64,000 nt of DNA. Source: Escherichia boydii (GTDB taxonomy: Bacteria > Pseudomonadota > Gammaproteobacteria > Enterobacterales > Enterobacteriaceae). Of the stretch, positions 1 through 9,149 are shown in pieces. The stretch is from contig CP169086.1 of assembly GCA_041890495.1 (NCBI GenBank), positions 806,001 through 870,000 of the forward strand. The letters run 5' to 3'. The notes under the pieces were generated by a model that made no database searches, had not been told where the DNA came from, and worked only from the letters and a program-made list of their open reading frames with translations. The position numbers and the translations under genes were made by a program. Each line of letters opens with the position of its first letter. Positions within the stretch are counted from its first letter, which is position 1.

Positions 1-731
1 TCAAAGCAGGCCTGCTGCATGAAGATGTCAATACGGTGGCAGGCTTTGGTCTGTCTCGTTATACCCTTGAACCATGGCTGAATAATGGTGAACTGGACTG
101 GCGGGAAGGGGCGGAAAAATCACTCGACAGCAATGTGATCGCTTCCTTCGAACAACCTTTCTCTCATCATGGTGGGACAAAAGTGTTAAGCGGTAACCTG
201 GGCCGTGCGGTTATGAAAACCTCTGCCGTGCCGGTTGAGAACCAGGTGATTGAAGCGCCAGCGGTTGTTTTTGAAAGCCAGCATGACGTTATGCCGGCCT
301 TTGAAGCGGGTTTGCTGGACCGCGATTGTGTCGTTGTTGTCCGTCATCAGGGGCCAAAAGCGAACGGAATGCCAGAATTACATAAACTCATGCCGCCACT
401 TGGTGTATTATTGGACCGGTGTTTCAAAATTGCGTTAGTTACCGATGGACGACTCTCCGGCGCTTCAGGTAAAGTGCCGTCAGCTATCCACGTAACACCA
501 GAAGCCTACGATGGCGGGCTGCTGGCAAAAGTGCGCGACGGGGACATCATTCGTGTGAATGGACAGACAGGCGAACTGACGCTGCTGGTAGACGAAGCGG
601 AACTGGCTGCTCGCGAACCGCACATTCCTGACCTGAGCGCGTCACGCGTGGGGACAGGACGTGAATTATTCAGCGCCTTGCGTGAAAAACTGTCCGGTGC
701 CGAACAGGGCGCAACCTGTATCACTTTTTAA
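1..731 (+). CDS. edd: Phosphogluconate dehydratase, C-terminal part (truncated by window edge)
   Basis: Entner-Doudoroff enzyme that dehydrates 6-phosphogluconate to KDPG, an Fe-S enzyme of the IlvD/Edd family, cytoplasmic. The reading frame is open from the first base, so only the last ~243 residues are present and the start lies upstream. The stretch GGTKVLSGNLGRAVMKTSAV and the motif VTDGRLSGASGKVPSAIH are typical of the family C-terminus. It is followed 36 bp later by eda on the same strand, the usual edd-eda operon. The sequence is E. coli-like throughout (type A). Confidence 0.97.
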   Translation, partial: KAGLLHEDVNTVAGFGLSRYTLEPWLNNGELDWREGAEKSLDSNVIASFEQPFSHHGGTKVLSGNLGRAVMKTSAVPVENQVIEAPAVVFESQHDVMPAFEAGLLDRDCVVVVRHQGPKANGMPELHKLMPPLGVLLDRCFKIALVTDGRLSGASGKVPSAIHVTPEAYDGGLLAKVRDGDIIRVNGQTGELTLLVDEAELAAREPHIPDLSASRVGTGRELFSALREKLSGAEQGATCITF

Positions 732-767
732 GACGACAAATTTGTAATCAGGCGAGAGAAAACTCTG

Positions 768-1409
768 ATGAAAAACTGGAAAACAAGTGCAGAATCAATC
801 CTGACCACCGGCCCGGTTGTACCGGTTATCGTGGTAAAAAAACTGGAACACGCAGTGCCGATGGCAAAAGCGTTGGTTGCTGGTGGGGTGCGCGTTCTGG
901 AAGTGACTCTGCGTACCGAGTGTGCAGTTGATGCTATCCGTGCTATCGCCAAAGAAGTGCCTGAAGCGATTGTGGGTGCTGGTACGGTGCTGAATCCACA
1001 GCAGCTGGCAGAAGTCACTGAAGCGGGTGCACAGTTCGCAATTAGCCCGGGTCTGACCGAGCCGCTGCTGAAAGCTGCTACCGAAGGGACTATTCCTCTG
1101 ATTCCGGGGATCAGCACTGTTTCCGAACTGATGCTGGGTATGGACTACGGTTTGAAAGAGTTCAAATTCTTCCCGGCTGAAGCTAACGGCGGCGTGAAAG
1201 CCCTGCAGGCGATCGCGGGTCCGTTCTCCCAGGTCCGTTTCTGCCCGACGGGTGGTATTTCTCCGGCTAACTACCGTGACTACCTGGCGCTGAAAAGCGT
1301 GCTGTGCATCGGTGGTTCCTGGCTGGTTCCGGCAGATGCGCTGGAAGCGGGCGATTACGACCGCATTACTAAGCTGGCGCGTGAAGCTATAGAAGGCGCT
1401 AAGCTGTAA
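768..1409 (+). CDS. eda: KHG/KDPG aldolase
   Basis: Cleaves KDPG to pyruvate and glyceraldehyde-3-phosphate, the last step of the Entner-Doudoroff route; it also acts on 4-hydroxy-2-oxoglutarate. The 213-residue length equals the E. coli trimeric class I aldolase. Expected catalytic residues are visible: Glu45, Arg49 and the Schiff-base Lys133 in EFKFFPAE. I recall only one difference from the K-12 protein (Ile for Val near the C-terminus, AREAIEGAKL). It is co-directional with edd and ends at a strong terminator shared with convergent purT. Confidence 0.98.
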   Translation: MKNWKTSAESILTTGPVVPVIVVKKLEHAVPMAKALVAGGVRVLEVTLRTECAVDAIRAIAKEVPEAIVGAGTVLNPQQLAEVTEAGAQFAISPGLTEPLLKAATEGTIPLIPGISTVSELMLGMDYGLKEFKFFPAEANGGVKALQAIAGPFSQVRFCPTGGISPANYRDYLALKSVLCIGGSWLVPADALEAGDYDRITKLAREAIEGAKL

Positions 1410-1417
1410 AAGTCAAA

Positions 1418-1444
1418 ATGCCCGATCGAGGATCGGGCATTTTT
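1418..1444. terminator. Bidirectional intrinsic terminator between eda and purT
   Basis: A perfect 10-bp stem, ATGCCCGATC / GATCGGGCAT, with a GAG loop. It is flanked by AAAA on the left and TTTTT on the right, so it can end transcription from both convergent genes. Confidence 0.9.
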
Positions 1445-1464
1445 GTAGCGTTTTTTTGCCGGGT

Positions 1465-2643
1465 TTAACCCTGTACTTTTACCTGTCCGGCGGCGTGCTT
1501 CGCGCGCTCAATGGCGTCAACAACACTCTCAGCGGTCGCCAGCGCAACACCCAGACGACGGCTGCCATCAATTTCCGGCTTACCAAATAAACGAATCTGC
1601 AAATCTGCGCCTACGGCATTCTGCACATTATCAAACGTGACATTCTGACTGGTCAGTTGTGGCAGAATAACGGCAGAAGCTGCAGGACCATACTGACGGA
1701 TCCCGCCAACCGGAAGTCCGAGGAAGGCACGTACATGCAGGGCAAACTCTGAGAGATCTTGAGAAATTAACGTCACCATCCCGGTATCATGTGGACGAGG
1801 GGAGACCTCACTGAAAATCACCTCATCACCACAGACAAACAGCTCGACACCAAACAGACCATAACCGCCCAGTGCCAGCACCACTTTACGGGCAATCTCC
1901 TGCGCACGTTCAAGGGCAAGCGGGCTCATTTGCTGTGGTTGCCAGGATTCACGGTAGTCGCCATCTTCCTGGCGATGACCTACCGGTGCACAGAAATGGA
2001 CGCCATCCACCGCGCTGACGGTTAGCAAGGTAATTTCGAAGTCAAACTTAACGACGCCTTCAACAATTACGCGGCCCGCTCCGGCGCGACCGCCTTGCTG
2101 AGCGTACTTCCATGCCTGAGCAAGTTGCTCTGCAGAACGAATAAACGTCTGCCCCTTGCCGGAAGAGCTCATCACCGGTTTTACAATGCAGGGATAGCCA
2201 ATGTCAGCAACCGCCTCGCGGAAAAGGCTTTCGCTATCGGCAAAACGATAAGTGGAAGTGGGCAGCTGCAGCTCTTCTGCCGCCAGGCGACGGATACCCT
2301 CGCGATTCATCGTTAATTTCGTTGCGCGAGCGCAGGGGACAACATTCAGTCCTTCCTCTTCAAGTTGGATCAGCATATCGGTGGCAATAGCTTCGATCTC
2401 CGGCACGATATAATGTGGTTTTTCCAGTTCAACCACACGGCGTAATGCATCACCATCAAGCATATTAATGATATGGGAGCGATGCGCGACATGCATGGCT
2501 GGTGCGTCGGCATAGCGATCGACGGCAATCACCTCTACGCCGAGACGCTGACACTCGATTGCCACTTCTTTACCCAGTTCACCGGAGCCTAATAACATCA
2601 CGCGAGTTGCTGCCGGACGCAGCGCAGTGCCTAATAACGTCAT
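1465..2643 (-). CDS. purT: Formate-dependent phosphoribosylglycinamide formyltransferase (GAR transformylase 2)
   Basis: ATP-grasp enzyme that formylates GAR using formate and ATP in purine synthesis. The start chosen gives 392 residues, the E. coli length, beginning MTLLGTALRPAATRV; the frame stays open 74 codons further upstream but that part crosses the PurR operator and is not conserved. The N-terminal nucleotide-binding loop LLGSGELGKE and the ATP-grasp segment SSSGKGQ are visible. It is transcribed divergently from yebE with a PurR-type palindrome upstream. Essentially identical to K-12 PurT as I recall it. Confidence 0.98.
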   Translation of the reverse strand: MTLLGTALRPAATRVMLLGSGELGKEVAIECQRLGVEVIAVDRYADAPAMHVAHRSHIINMLDGDALRRVVELEKPHYIVPEIEAIATDMLIQLEEEGLNVVPCARATKLTMNREGIRRLAAEELQLPTSTYRFADSESLFREAVADIGYPCIVKPVMSSSGKGQTFIRSAEQLAQAWKYAQQGGRAGAGRVIVEGVVKFDFEITLLTVSAVDGVHFCAPVGHRQEDGDYRESWQPQQMSPLALERAQEIARKVVLALGGYGLFGVELFVCGDEVIFSEVSPRPHDTGMVTLISQDLSEFALHVRAFLGLPVGGIRQYGPAASAVILPQLTSQNVTFDNVQNAVGADLQIRLFGKPEIDGSRRLGVALATAESVVDAIERAKHAAGQVKVQG

Positions 2644-2680
2644 AACGAATATCCCCTGATTAATTCCGCGCGCAGTATAA

Positions 2681-2696
2681 ACGAAAACGTTTGCGC
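2681..2696 (-). promoter_or_regulatory. PurR operator upstream of purT
   Basis: ACGAAAACGTTTGCGC matches the PurR consensus ACGCAAACGTTTGCGT at 14 of 16 positions, 38 bp upstream of the purT start codon. The placement and known purine control of purT support the call. Confidence 0.75.
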
Positions 2697-2816
2697 GTGT
2701 CTTGCGCAGGGATAAACGCGAGGGCAGAAATTTGCGCTTCTTTAGCCCGACCAGACATTTCCTGACGCCCGCTCGCTTACGCTGTGGAACATGTTCACCG
2801 TTAAGTGAGGGAAACC

Positions 2817-3467
2817 ATGTCTGGCTGGCTAAATCAATTGCAATCCCTGTTAGGGCAGAAAACATCGTCTTCCGGCGAGCGGGATCTCAGTAAACTGCTG
2901 GTACCCGGGGCGCTCGGCGGGCTGGCGGGCCTGCTGGTCGCGAATAAATCTTCGCGCAAGCTGCTGGCAAAGTATGGCACAGGCGCACTGCTCGCCGGTG
3001 GGGGAGCCATTGCGGGGACCGTCCTGTGGAACAAATACAAGGACAGGGTCCGGACCGCGCACAGTGATGAACCGCATTATGGCGAGCACACCTCGCCGCT
3101 GGATCTGCGTACCGAGCGGCTTATCCTTGCGCTGGTTTATGCTGCGAAAAGTGACGGGCATATTGACGATAAGGAACGACTGGCGATCGAGCAGCAGATG
3201 CGCGAAGCCGGCGTCGAAGAGAAGGGCAGAACGCTGGTGGCGCAGGCCATCGAACAGCCTCTGGAGCCGCAGCGTCTGGCGCAAAGCGTGAAAAATGAGG
3301 AAGAGGCGCTTGAACTCTACTTCCTCAGCTGTGCCGCCATCGATATCGATCACTTTATGGAACGCAGCTACCTGAATGCGCTTGGGGATGCGCTGAAGAT
3401 CCCACAGGACGTGCGCGAAGGCATTGAGCGGGATATCCGAGAACAAAAACAGGCGTTGCAGGGTTAG
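2817..3467 (+). CDS. yebE: YebE, TerB-like DUF533 inner-membrane protein
   Basis: 216 residues. The ATG at 2817 is preceded by GAGGGAAACC; an in-frame GTG lies 12 bp upstream but has no better site. A Gly/Ala-rich hydrophobic segment near residues 28-68 (GALGGLAGLLVANKSS, GTGALLAGGGAIAGTVLW) is a likely membrane anchor. The C-terminal ~110 residues form a TerB-like helical domain (ERLILALVYAAKSDGHIDDKER). In E. coli the gene belongs to the envelope-stress (Cpx) response; its biochemical role is unknown. YebF and YebG, which normally lie between purT and yebE, are absent here. First gene of a diverged (type B) block. Confidence 0.9.
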   Translation: MSGWLNQLQSLLGQKTSSSGERDLSKLLVPGALGGLAGLLVANKSSRKLLAKYGTGALLAGGGAIAGTVLWNKYKDRVRTAHSDEPHYGEHTSPLDLRTERLILALVYAAKSDGHIDDKERLAIEQQMREAGVEEKGRTLVAQAIEQPLEPQRLAQSVKNEEEALELYFLSCAAIDIDHFMERSYLNALGDALKIPQDVREGIERDIREQKQALQG

Positions 3468-3552
3468 TTCTCGCCGTTGCGGCCCTGTTTCGCTTGCATC
3501 ATGCGTGGGTTTTGCCAACCTTATAGGGTGTAAAACTTAAAAGATAGATGAC

Positions 3553-5607
3553 ATGCCACCGAAAGCCCGACGTATACCTTATGCGATCACCACGCATGGC
3601 GATACGCGTATAGACAACTATTACTGGCTAAGGGACGATTCTCGCTCCCGGCCAGAGGTACTCGACTACCTGCACGCTGAAAACGACTATGGCCGTAAGG
3701 TCATGTCGAGCCAGCAGACGCTTCAGGACCAGCTGCTGAATGAGATGGTGCAGCGTATTCCTCAGCGCGATATCTCCGCGCCCTGGACCAAAAACGGCTA
3801 TCGCTATCGCCATATTTACGAGCCCGGCAATGAGTATCCCATCTACCAGCGTCAGTCGGTATTAAGCGCCGAATGGGATGCGTGGGATATTCTGCTGGAT
3901 GCCAACCAGCGCGCCGCCCACAGCGAGTTTTATACCCTGGGTGGTATGTCCATTTCGCCTGACAACGCGGTGATGGCGCTGGCGGAGGATTATCTCTCCC
4001 GCCGCCAGTACGGCCTGCGGTTTCGCAATCTGGAGAGCGGCAACTGGTATCCGGAAATGCTGGAAAACGTCTCCCCGGATTTTGTCTGGGCGAATGATTC
4101 CGAGACGGTTTACTACGTCAAAAAGCACGCGTCGACGCTGCTGCCTTATCAGGTGTGGCGGCACACAGTGGGAACGGACTCCGCAGACGACGAGCTGGTC
4201 TATGAAGAGAAAGACGAAACGTTCTATGTCAGCCTGCATAAAACCTCCTCACGCCACTATGTGATTATCTTCCTTACCAGCGCGACGACGTCTGAAGTTC
4301 TGCTGCTGGATGCCGAACTGCCCGACGCCCAGCCGCTCTGTTTCCTGCCGCGCCGCAAGGATCATGAGTACAGTCTGGATCACTTCCAGCACAGCTTTTA
4401 TCTGCGCTCGAATCGCGAGGGCAAAAACTTTGGTCTCTATAAAACCAAAGTGCGCGATGAGCGCAAGTGGGAGGTGCTTATCCCCGCGCGGGATCAGGTG
4501 ATGCTCGAAGGGTTCACCCTGTTTACCGACTGGCTGGTGGTGGAGGAGCGTCAGCGCGGGCTGACCAGTATCCGGCAAATCAACCGTAAAACGCGGGAAG
4601 TGGTGGGGATCGCGTTCGACGACCCGGCCTATGTGACGTGGATTGGTTTCAACCCTGAGCCTGAATCGTCGCGGCTGCGCTACGGCTACTCCTCCATGAC
4701 CACGCCGGACACCCTGTTTGAGCTGGACATGGATACCGGACAGCGCCAGGTGATTAAACAGACCGAGGTCAAAGGGTTTGAGTCTGAAAGCTACCGCAGC
4801 GAGCACCTGTGGGTCACCGCCCGGGATGGCGTTGAGGTCCCCGTCTCGCTCGTCTATCACAAAGCCCATTTCCAAAAAGGCAAAAACCCGATCCTGGTGT
4901 ACGGCTACGGGTCGTATGGATCCAGCATGGACGCCGATTTCAGCAGCAGCCGGTTAAGCCTGCTCGATCGCGGCTTTGTCTTCGCCATCGCCCATATTCG
5001 CGGCGGCGGTGAGCTGGGCCAGCACTGGTATGAAGACGGGAAATTCCTGAAAAAGAAAAACACCTTCAATGACTACCTCGACGTCTGCGATGCGCTGATT
5101 GAGCAGGGCTATGGCGATCCGCAACTCTGCTTTGGCATGGGCGGCAGCGCGGGCGGAATGCTGATGGGGGCGGTTATCAACCAGCGTCCCGAACGCTTTA
5201 AGGGGATTGTCGCGCAGGTGCCGTTTGTCGATGTGGTGACGACTATGCTCGATGAATCCATTCCTCTTACCACCGGGGAGTTTGAAGAGTGGGGGAATCC
5301 GCAGGATGAGATGTACTACCGCTATATGAAAGCGTACAGCCCGTACGATAACGTGGAAGCGAAAGCCTATCCCCACATGCTGGTGACCACCGGTTTGCAT
5401 GATTCTCAGGTGCAGTACTGGGAGCCCGCAAAATGGGTGGCGAAACTGCGGGAGCTGAAAACCGACGACAACCTGCTGCTGCTGTGTACCGATATGGACT
5501 CCGGTCACGGCGGGAAATCGGGACGATTTAAATCCTACGAAGGGGTTGCCCTGGAATATGCCTTTTTGATAGGCCTGGCGCAGGACACGCTGCCAGGCCG
5601 TGCGTAG
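3553..5607 (+). CDS. ptrB: Oligopeptidase B
   Basis: Serine peptidase of the prolyl oligopeptidase family (S9A) that cuts short peptides after Arg or Lys. 684 residues, the usual length: an N-terminal seven-bladed propeller, then an alpha/beta hydrolase domain from about residue 410. The catalytic triad is intact: Ser532 in GGSAGG, Asp617 in GLHDSQV and His652 in SGHGGK. The ribosome-binding site is weak. The protein is clearly diverged from K-12 PtrB, unlike the near-identical genes at the left edge. It ends 2 bp before convergent exoX. Confidence 0.97.
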   Translation: MPPKARRIPYAITTHGDTRIDNYYWLRDDSRSRPEVLDYLHAENDYGRKVMSSQQTLQDQLLNEMVQRIPQRDISAPWTKNGYRYRHIYEPGNEYPIYQRQSVLSAEWDAWDILLDANQRAAHSEFYTLGGMSISPDNAVMALAEDYLSRRQYGLRFRNLESGNWYPEMLENVSPDFVWANDSETVYYVKKHASTLLPYQVWRHTVGTDSADDELVYEEKDETFYVSLHKTSSRHYVIIFLTSATTSEVLLLDAELPDAQPLCFLPRRKDHEYSLDHFQHSFYLRSNREGKNFGLYKTKVRDERKWEVLIPARDQVMLEGFTLFTDWLVVEERQRGLTSIRQINRKTREVVGIAFDDPAYVTWIGFNPEPESSRLRYGYSSMTTPDTLFELDMDTGQRQVIKQTEVKGFESESYRSEHLWVTARDGVEVPVSLVYHKAHFQKGKNPILVYGYGSYGSSMDADFSSSRLSLLDRGFVFAIAHIRGGGELGQHWYEDGKFLKKKNTFNDYLDVCDALIEQGYGDPQLCFGMGGSAGGMLMGAVINQRPERFKGIVAQVPFVDVVTTMLDESIPLTTGEFEEWGNPQDEMYYRYMKAYSPYDNVEAKAYPHMLVTTGLHDSQVQYWEPAKWVAKLRELKTDDNLLLLCTDMDSGHGGKSGRFKSYEGVALEYAFLIGLAQDTLPGRA

Positions 5608-5609
5608 GG

Positions 5610-6272
5610 TTAAGCGTCGCCCAGATAATGTTTCAGCGTTAAGCGCAGTTCCGGGCTCATTCTGTCGAGGTTGTTATACAGCCAGCGCAAATAGCCCGGG
5701 TCTTTATCCGCTACCTCGGACACCGGCTTCCCGCGATATTTCCCAAAGGTAAATGTGGTCAGTAACGCGGGGCGTCCGGTGATCGTCGCCATATCATCCG
5801 GTGTCCAGCCAGAGATATTCATAATATCAATCAGCAACGCGGCGGTGATATAGCAGTCATACAGGGCGCGGTGATGGTGAAGCCCTTCAGGCGTGCGGAC
5901 GCTGAGCTTGCGGGACTTGTACAGCGCCATGTTGCTATATTTAATCCCGGGCCAGAGACGACGCGCCAGCTTCATGGTGCAAATCCATTCACCCGGCATC
6001 TCAGGTAGCACCCGGCGGTCAAAACTGGCGTTATGCGCGACGTACCACGGGCTACCGTAGTAGTGGGGAATGATCTCTTCGATCCACGGCTTATCCGCCA
6101 CCATCGATTCGGTAATGCGATGGATAGCCATTGCCTGAGGGCTGATAGGGCGGTCGGGACGCACCAGATGGCTCATTGGGTTGACGATTTTACCATCAAC
6201 CACGTCGACAGAGGCCACTTCCACTATTCCGCCCTGAAGATCGCAAGTTTCGGTATCGATGACGCGCAGCAT
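5610..6272 (-). CDS. exoX: Exodeoxyribonuclease X (DnaQ family 3'-5' exonuclease)
   Basis: 220 residues, matching E. coli ExoX. The DEDD-type exonuclease motifs are present: Asp6/Glu8 in IDTETC, AHNASFDRR, and the HHRALYDCY region. The C-terminal ~60 residues (TFTFGKYRGKPVSEVA, DPGYLRWLYNN) are the putative quorum-sensing-regulated exodeoxyribonuclease tail seen in ExoX and DnaQ-like proteins. It acts distributively on single- and double-stranded DNA ends in repair. It is followed on the same strand by yobB and holE as independent neighbours upstream. Confidence 0.96.
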   Translation of the reverse strand: MLRVIDTETCDLQGGIVEVASVDVVDGKIVNPMSHLVRPDRPISPQAMAIHRITESMVADKPWIEEIIPHYYGSPWYVAHNASFDRRVLPEMPGEWICTMKLARRLWPGIKYSNMALYKSRKLSVRTPEGLHHHRALYDCYITAALLIDIMNISGWTPDDMATITGRPALLTTFTFGKYRGKPVSEVADKDPGYLRWLYNNLDRMSPELRLTLKHYLGDA

Positions 6273-6296
6273 TGAAAACTCCTGAGCTTAAAACGC

Positions 6297-6947
6297 CTAG
6301 CCTAAAGGAATGACATCGCCTTGCCAACCCTCTCCGCCTAGGGTACCGGTCACCAAAAGCTCGCCCTTATCCGCACGCACGATCAGCTGGCCTTTTTCAT
6401 CCCACAGCGCGCTACCGCTGCAGGCATTTGCCATTAGCACCGCAATGGCATACTTATGCGCGAAGCGCTGTAGGGTACTGATAGACTGCCGCCAGCGGTT
6501 ATCCCTGACTGACTGGCAGCTGGTAACCAGAGTTGCCCTGGGATCGAGATTGGGGGAATCGGCGTGCGCATCAATAATGCTGAGTTGTTTCTCTCCCTGC
6601 ACCAGGCTGGCACCGCGGCCTTGCGGATAGCGCAAAATGCGATGGCGGGCGGGCGAAAACAGCACAAGGCCTTTCTGGCGCTGGCCATTCTGTTCCAGGG
6701 GGAGCCCGGCAATAACGGTAATCTGGTGTAGGTGTGCCGCGTTGAGCAGCGGCTCCAGCTGCGCGTCATCGGGTGGGAGTGGTAACGTCGGCGAGCCAGA
6801 GCCCGTTAATGAGAGTTCAGGGAAAACCAGCAAATCACACCGCTGCCGTGCTGCTTCGGCGATGAAGCGCAGGTGGTGCGTAACATGGTCATCCACGCTG
6901 TGGTGCTGACCGCCATACTGGGCTGCCGCTATATTCCAATGTGACAT
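6297..6947 (-). CDS. yobB: YobB, carbon-nitrogen hydrolase family protein
   Basis: 216 residues from the ATG at 6947, preceded by AAGGAAGTCACG; an upstream in-frame start would add six residues. It has the nitrilase/C-N hydrolase fold start (NIAAAQY, CDLLVFPELSLTG, with Glu in FPELSLTG). The expected catalytic Cys after Lys is not obvious: the region TLVTSCQSVRDN contains a Cys in roughly the right place. Substrate unknown. The C-terminus (WDEKGQLIVRADKGELL) is the usual closing strand pair. Confidence 0.88.
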   Translation of the reverse strand: MSHWNIAAAQYGGQHHSVDDHVTHHLRFIAEAARQRCDLLVFPELSLTGSGSPTLPLPPDDAQLEPLLNAAHLHQITVIAGLPLEQNGQRQKGLVLFSPARHRILRYPQGRGASLVQGEKQLSIIDAHADSPNLDPRATLVTSCQSVRDNRWRQSISTLQRFAHKYAIAVLMANACSGSALWDEKGQLIVRADKGELLVTGTLGGEGWQGDVIPLG

Positions 6948-7057
6948 CGTGACTTCCTTATACACTGAGTCGCAGGGATTTAAGAATACACCTATATTTA
7001 TCAGGGTTTTCTTATCCTGCCAGATTCAGCGTAAGGAAGTGTAACGGCTCGTTAAGC

Positions 7058-7288
7058 TTATTTAACTTTAGGTTCGTACGGTAAACGGGAGAGGTTGACC
7101 GAGGCGAGACGGTGGGCGATGAGTCTTTCGCGAAACCAGTCGCGCAGATGGGCGGGCTGTTCCCGTTCCACGACTTCAGCCACGATGGGCATGTTGTAAC
7201 GCTCTTTGAACGCGACGCCAGCGGCAGCAAGATCGACATTCACTTTATCCATCTCGTCCTGCGGAAGGGCGGCCAGATTGATCTTCAT
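7058..7288 (-). CDS. holE: DNA polymerase III theta subunit
   Basis: 76 residues, exactly the E. coli length. Theta binds the epsilon proofreading subunit in the Pol III core. The conserved central sequence DEMDKVNVDLAAAGVAFKER and the C-terminus SRLPYEPKVK are recognisable, with diverged N-terminal residues. The start at 7288 follows GAGAAGGTA, suitably spaced. Confidence 0.96.
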   Translation of the reverse strand: MKINLAALPQDEMDKVNVDLAAAGVAFKERYNMPIVAEVVEREQPAHLRDWFRERLIAHRLASVNLSRLPYEPKVK

Positions 7289-7425
7289 TACCTTCTCCTT
7301 TTTATGCGGTGGCAACGTTACCGCGATTGCACGATGATGACAAGCGGAGGCAGGATGATCCTCGACTCGCTTATTATACAGCGTTATTCTTTAGCATACA
7401 GACATAACAAAAAGGAATGATTGCG

Positions 7426-7797
7426 ATGGGTTTCTCCGCCTCCCGCGCGGTATGCGCACTGGTTTTTGTGGCCTCGACGATGATGACGCCCTCCGTGCTG
7501 GCACATGCACATCTTAAACAGCAGATCCCGGCAGCAGACAGCGTGGTGGCCGCACCGCAGGCACTTACGCTGCATTTTTCAGAAGGCATCGAACCGGGAT
7601 TTAGCGGTGTGGTGGTGACGGATGCGCAAAAGCAGGTCATCAAAACGGGAACCGCTACGCGAGACGAAAAGAATAAAGCGCAGCTCACCGTTCCGCTGGA
7701 ACAAACGCTGGCGTCGGGGACGTACCAGGTAGACTGGCACGTAGTCTCCGTAGACGGTCATAAAACCAAAGGCAGCTATCACTTTAGCGTGAAATAG
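7426..7797 (+). CDS. yobA: YobA, CopC-domain periplasmic copper-binding protein
   Basis: About 123 residues from the ATG at 7426 (AAGGA 7-10 bp upstream); an ATG nine bases earlier is too close to that site. Residues 1-~26 are a signal peptide ending ..SVLA, so the mature protein would begin HAHL, where the N-terminal His is a copper ligand in CopC proteins. The second conserved His is in DWHVVSVDGHKTKG near the end. It is followed one base later by yebZ (CopD), so the two are co-translated. Confidence 0.94.
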   Translation: MGFSASRAVCALVFVASTMMTPSVLAHAHLKQQIPAADSVVAAPQALTLHFSEGIEPGFSGVVVTDAQKQVIKTGTATRDEKNKAQLTVPLEQTLASGTYQVDWHVVSVDGHKTKGSYHFSVK

Positions 7798-7798
7798 C

Positions 7799-8668
7799 AT
7801 GCTGGCGCTGTGTTATATCGGGTTGCGCTTTATCCATTTCGGGGCGCTGATGCTGGTTTTTGGCAATGCGCTTTACAGCGTCTGGTTTGCGCCATCCTCT
7901 CTCCAGCGACTGATGTCCCGGCGTTTCCAGCTGCAGCAGAAAGTGGCGGCCTTAGTGAGCCTGGCGGCTGCACTCCTGATGTTTATGCTTCAGGGCGGAC
8001 TGATGGGTAACGGCTGGGGAGATGTGTTTGCCCCGCAGGTCTGGTACGGCGTAATGAGGACACAGTTTGGCGGCGTCTGGCTGTGGCAAATGATTCTTGC
8101 TGTGATGATGGTCGCTGCTGCATGGCTCGCGCCGCTGAAAGGTTCGCGGCTGCTGCTGCTCGCCATGGCCCAGCTTATTCTGCTGGCGGGGGTAGGGCAC
8201 GCGGCGATGAACGACGGTCCGATGGGGGCGTTGCAGCGCCTTAATCACGCTTTTCACCTGATCTGTGCCGCAACCTGGCTTGGCGGATTACTGCCCCTGT
8301 TGTTCTGCATGCGTCTGGCGAAAGGGCGCTGGCAGAATGCCGCCATCTATACCATGATGCGCTTCTCGCGCGTGGGCCATTATGCGGTCGCGGGCGTGCT
8401 GTTCAGCGGAGCGATCAATGCGCTCATGATACTGGGCGTCCATATTCCCTGGCAGACTGAGTACGTGCAGTTTTTGTTGTTCAAATGTGCGCTGGTGGCG
8501 TTGATGGTGGTAATTGCGCTGGCAAATCGGTATTTTCTGGTGCCACGGTTTCGTCCGGAGACCGGCCGGGCACAACAGATTTTTATCAGGATGACACAGG
8601 CAGAAGTGGTGCTGGGGGCGCTGGTACTGGCAACGGTCAGTCTGTTCGCCACCTGGGAACCCTTCTGA
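7799..8668 (+). CDS. yebZ: YebZ, CopD-family inner-membrane copper protein
   Basis: 289 residues with about eight hydrophobic helices, a CopD/PcoD-type integral membrane protein thought to work with CopC-like YobA in copper uptake or homeostasis. Membrane-proximal His residues (HFGALMLVFGNAL, GHAAMND, LNHAFHLICAATWLGG) are typical of the family. The ATG lies 1 bp after the yobA stop. yebY follows 16 bp later, giving the operon yobA-yebZ-yebY. Confidence 0.95.
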   Translation: MLALCYIGLRFIHFGALMLVFGNALYSVWFAPSSLQRLMSRRFQLQQKVAALVSLAAALLMFMLQGGLMGNGWGDVFAPQVWYGVMRTQFGGVWLWQMILAVMMVAAAWLAPLKGSRLLLLAMAQLILLAGVGHAAMNDGPMGALQRLNHAFHLICAATWLGGLLPLLFCMRLAKGRWQNAAIYTMMRFSRVGHYAVAGVLFSGAINALMILGVHIPWQTEYVQFLLFKCALVALMVVIALANRYFLVPRFRPETGRAQQIFIRMTQAEVVLGALVLATVSLFATWEPF

Positions 8669-8684
8669 CAAGGTTAAATATCAT

Positions 8685-9023
8685 ATGAAAAAAACAGTAC
8701 TTTCTCTCATCTTGCTGGCCTGCACGGGGAGCGCGCTGGCGGCACCGCAGGTGATTACCGTCAGCCGTTTTGAAGTGGGTAAAGACAAATGGGCGTTTAA
8801 TCGCGAAGAGGTGATGCTGACTTGCCGACCGGGTAATGCTTTGTATGTCATCAACCCAAGTACCCTCGTGCAGTATCCTTTAAACGATATCGCACAAAAG
8901 GAAGTTGCCAGTGGGAAGACTAAAGCCCAACCCATTTCGGTGATTCAGATTGATGATCCTAACAATCCCGGCGAAAAAATGAGTCTGGCACCGTTTATAG
9001 AACGAGCTGAAAAACTCTGTTAA
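8685..9023 (+). CDS. yebY: YebY, DUF2511 exported protein
   Basis: 112 residues with a clear signal peptide (KKTVLSLILLACTGSALA, cleavage after ALAA). Two Cys remain in the mature part (MLTCRPG and the C-terminal EKLC). Reported in E. coli as part of the copper-linked yobA-yebZ-yebY operon; the role of the mature domain is not established. Terminated by a hairpin at 9056-9096. Confidence 0.92.
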   Translation: MKKTVLSLILLACTGSALAAPQVITVSRFEVGKDKWAFNREEVMLTCRPGNALYVINPSTLVQYPLNDIAQKEVASGKTKAQPISVIQIDDPNNPGEKMSLAPFIERAEKLC

Positions 9024-9055
9024 TTACCTAAAATAGCCTTTTGATTTCCAATAAA

Positions 9056-9096
9056 AAAACCGCCTCAGTTCTTTCACCAGAACGGGCGGTTTTTAA
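9056..9096 (+). terminator. Terminator of the yobA-yebZ-yebY operon
   Basis: Stem AAACCGCC / GGGCGGTTT enclosing an inner GTTCT / AGAAC stem, followed by TTTTT. It starts about 30 bp after the yebY stop codon. Confidence 0.8.
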
Positions 9097-9149
9097 CATT
9101 TAAGCTGATGACCACCGCGCTTTTTATTGACCATTTTGCACGCAAACTG

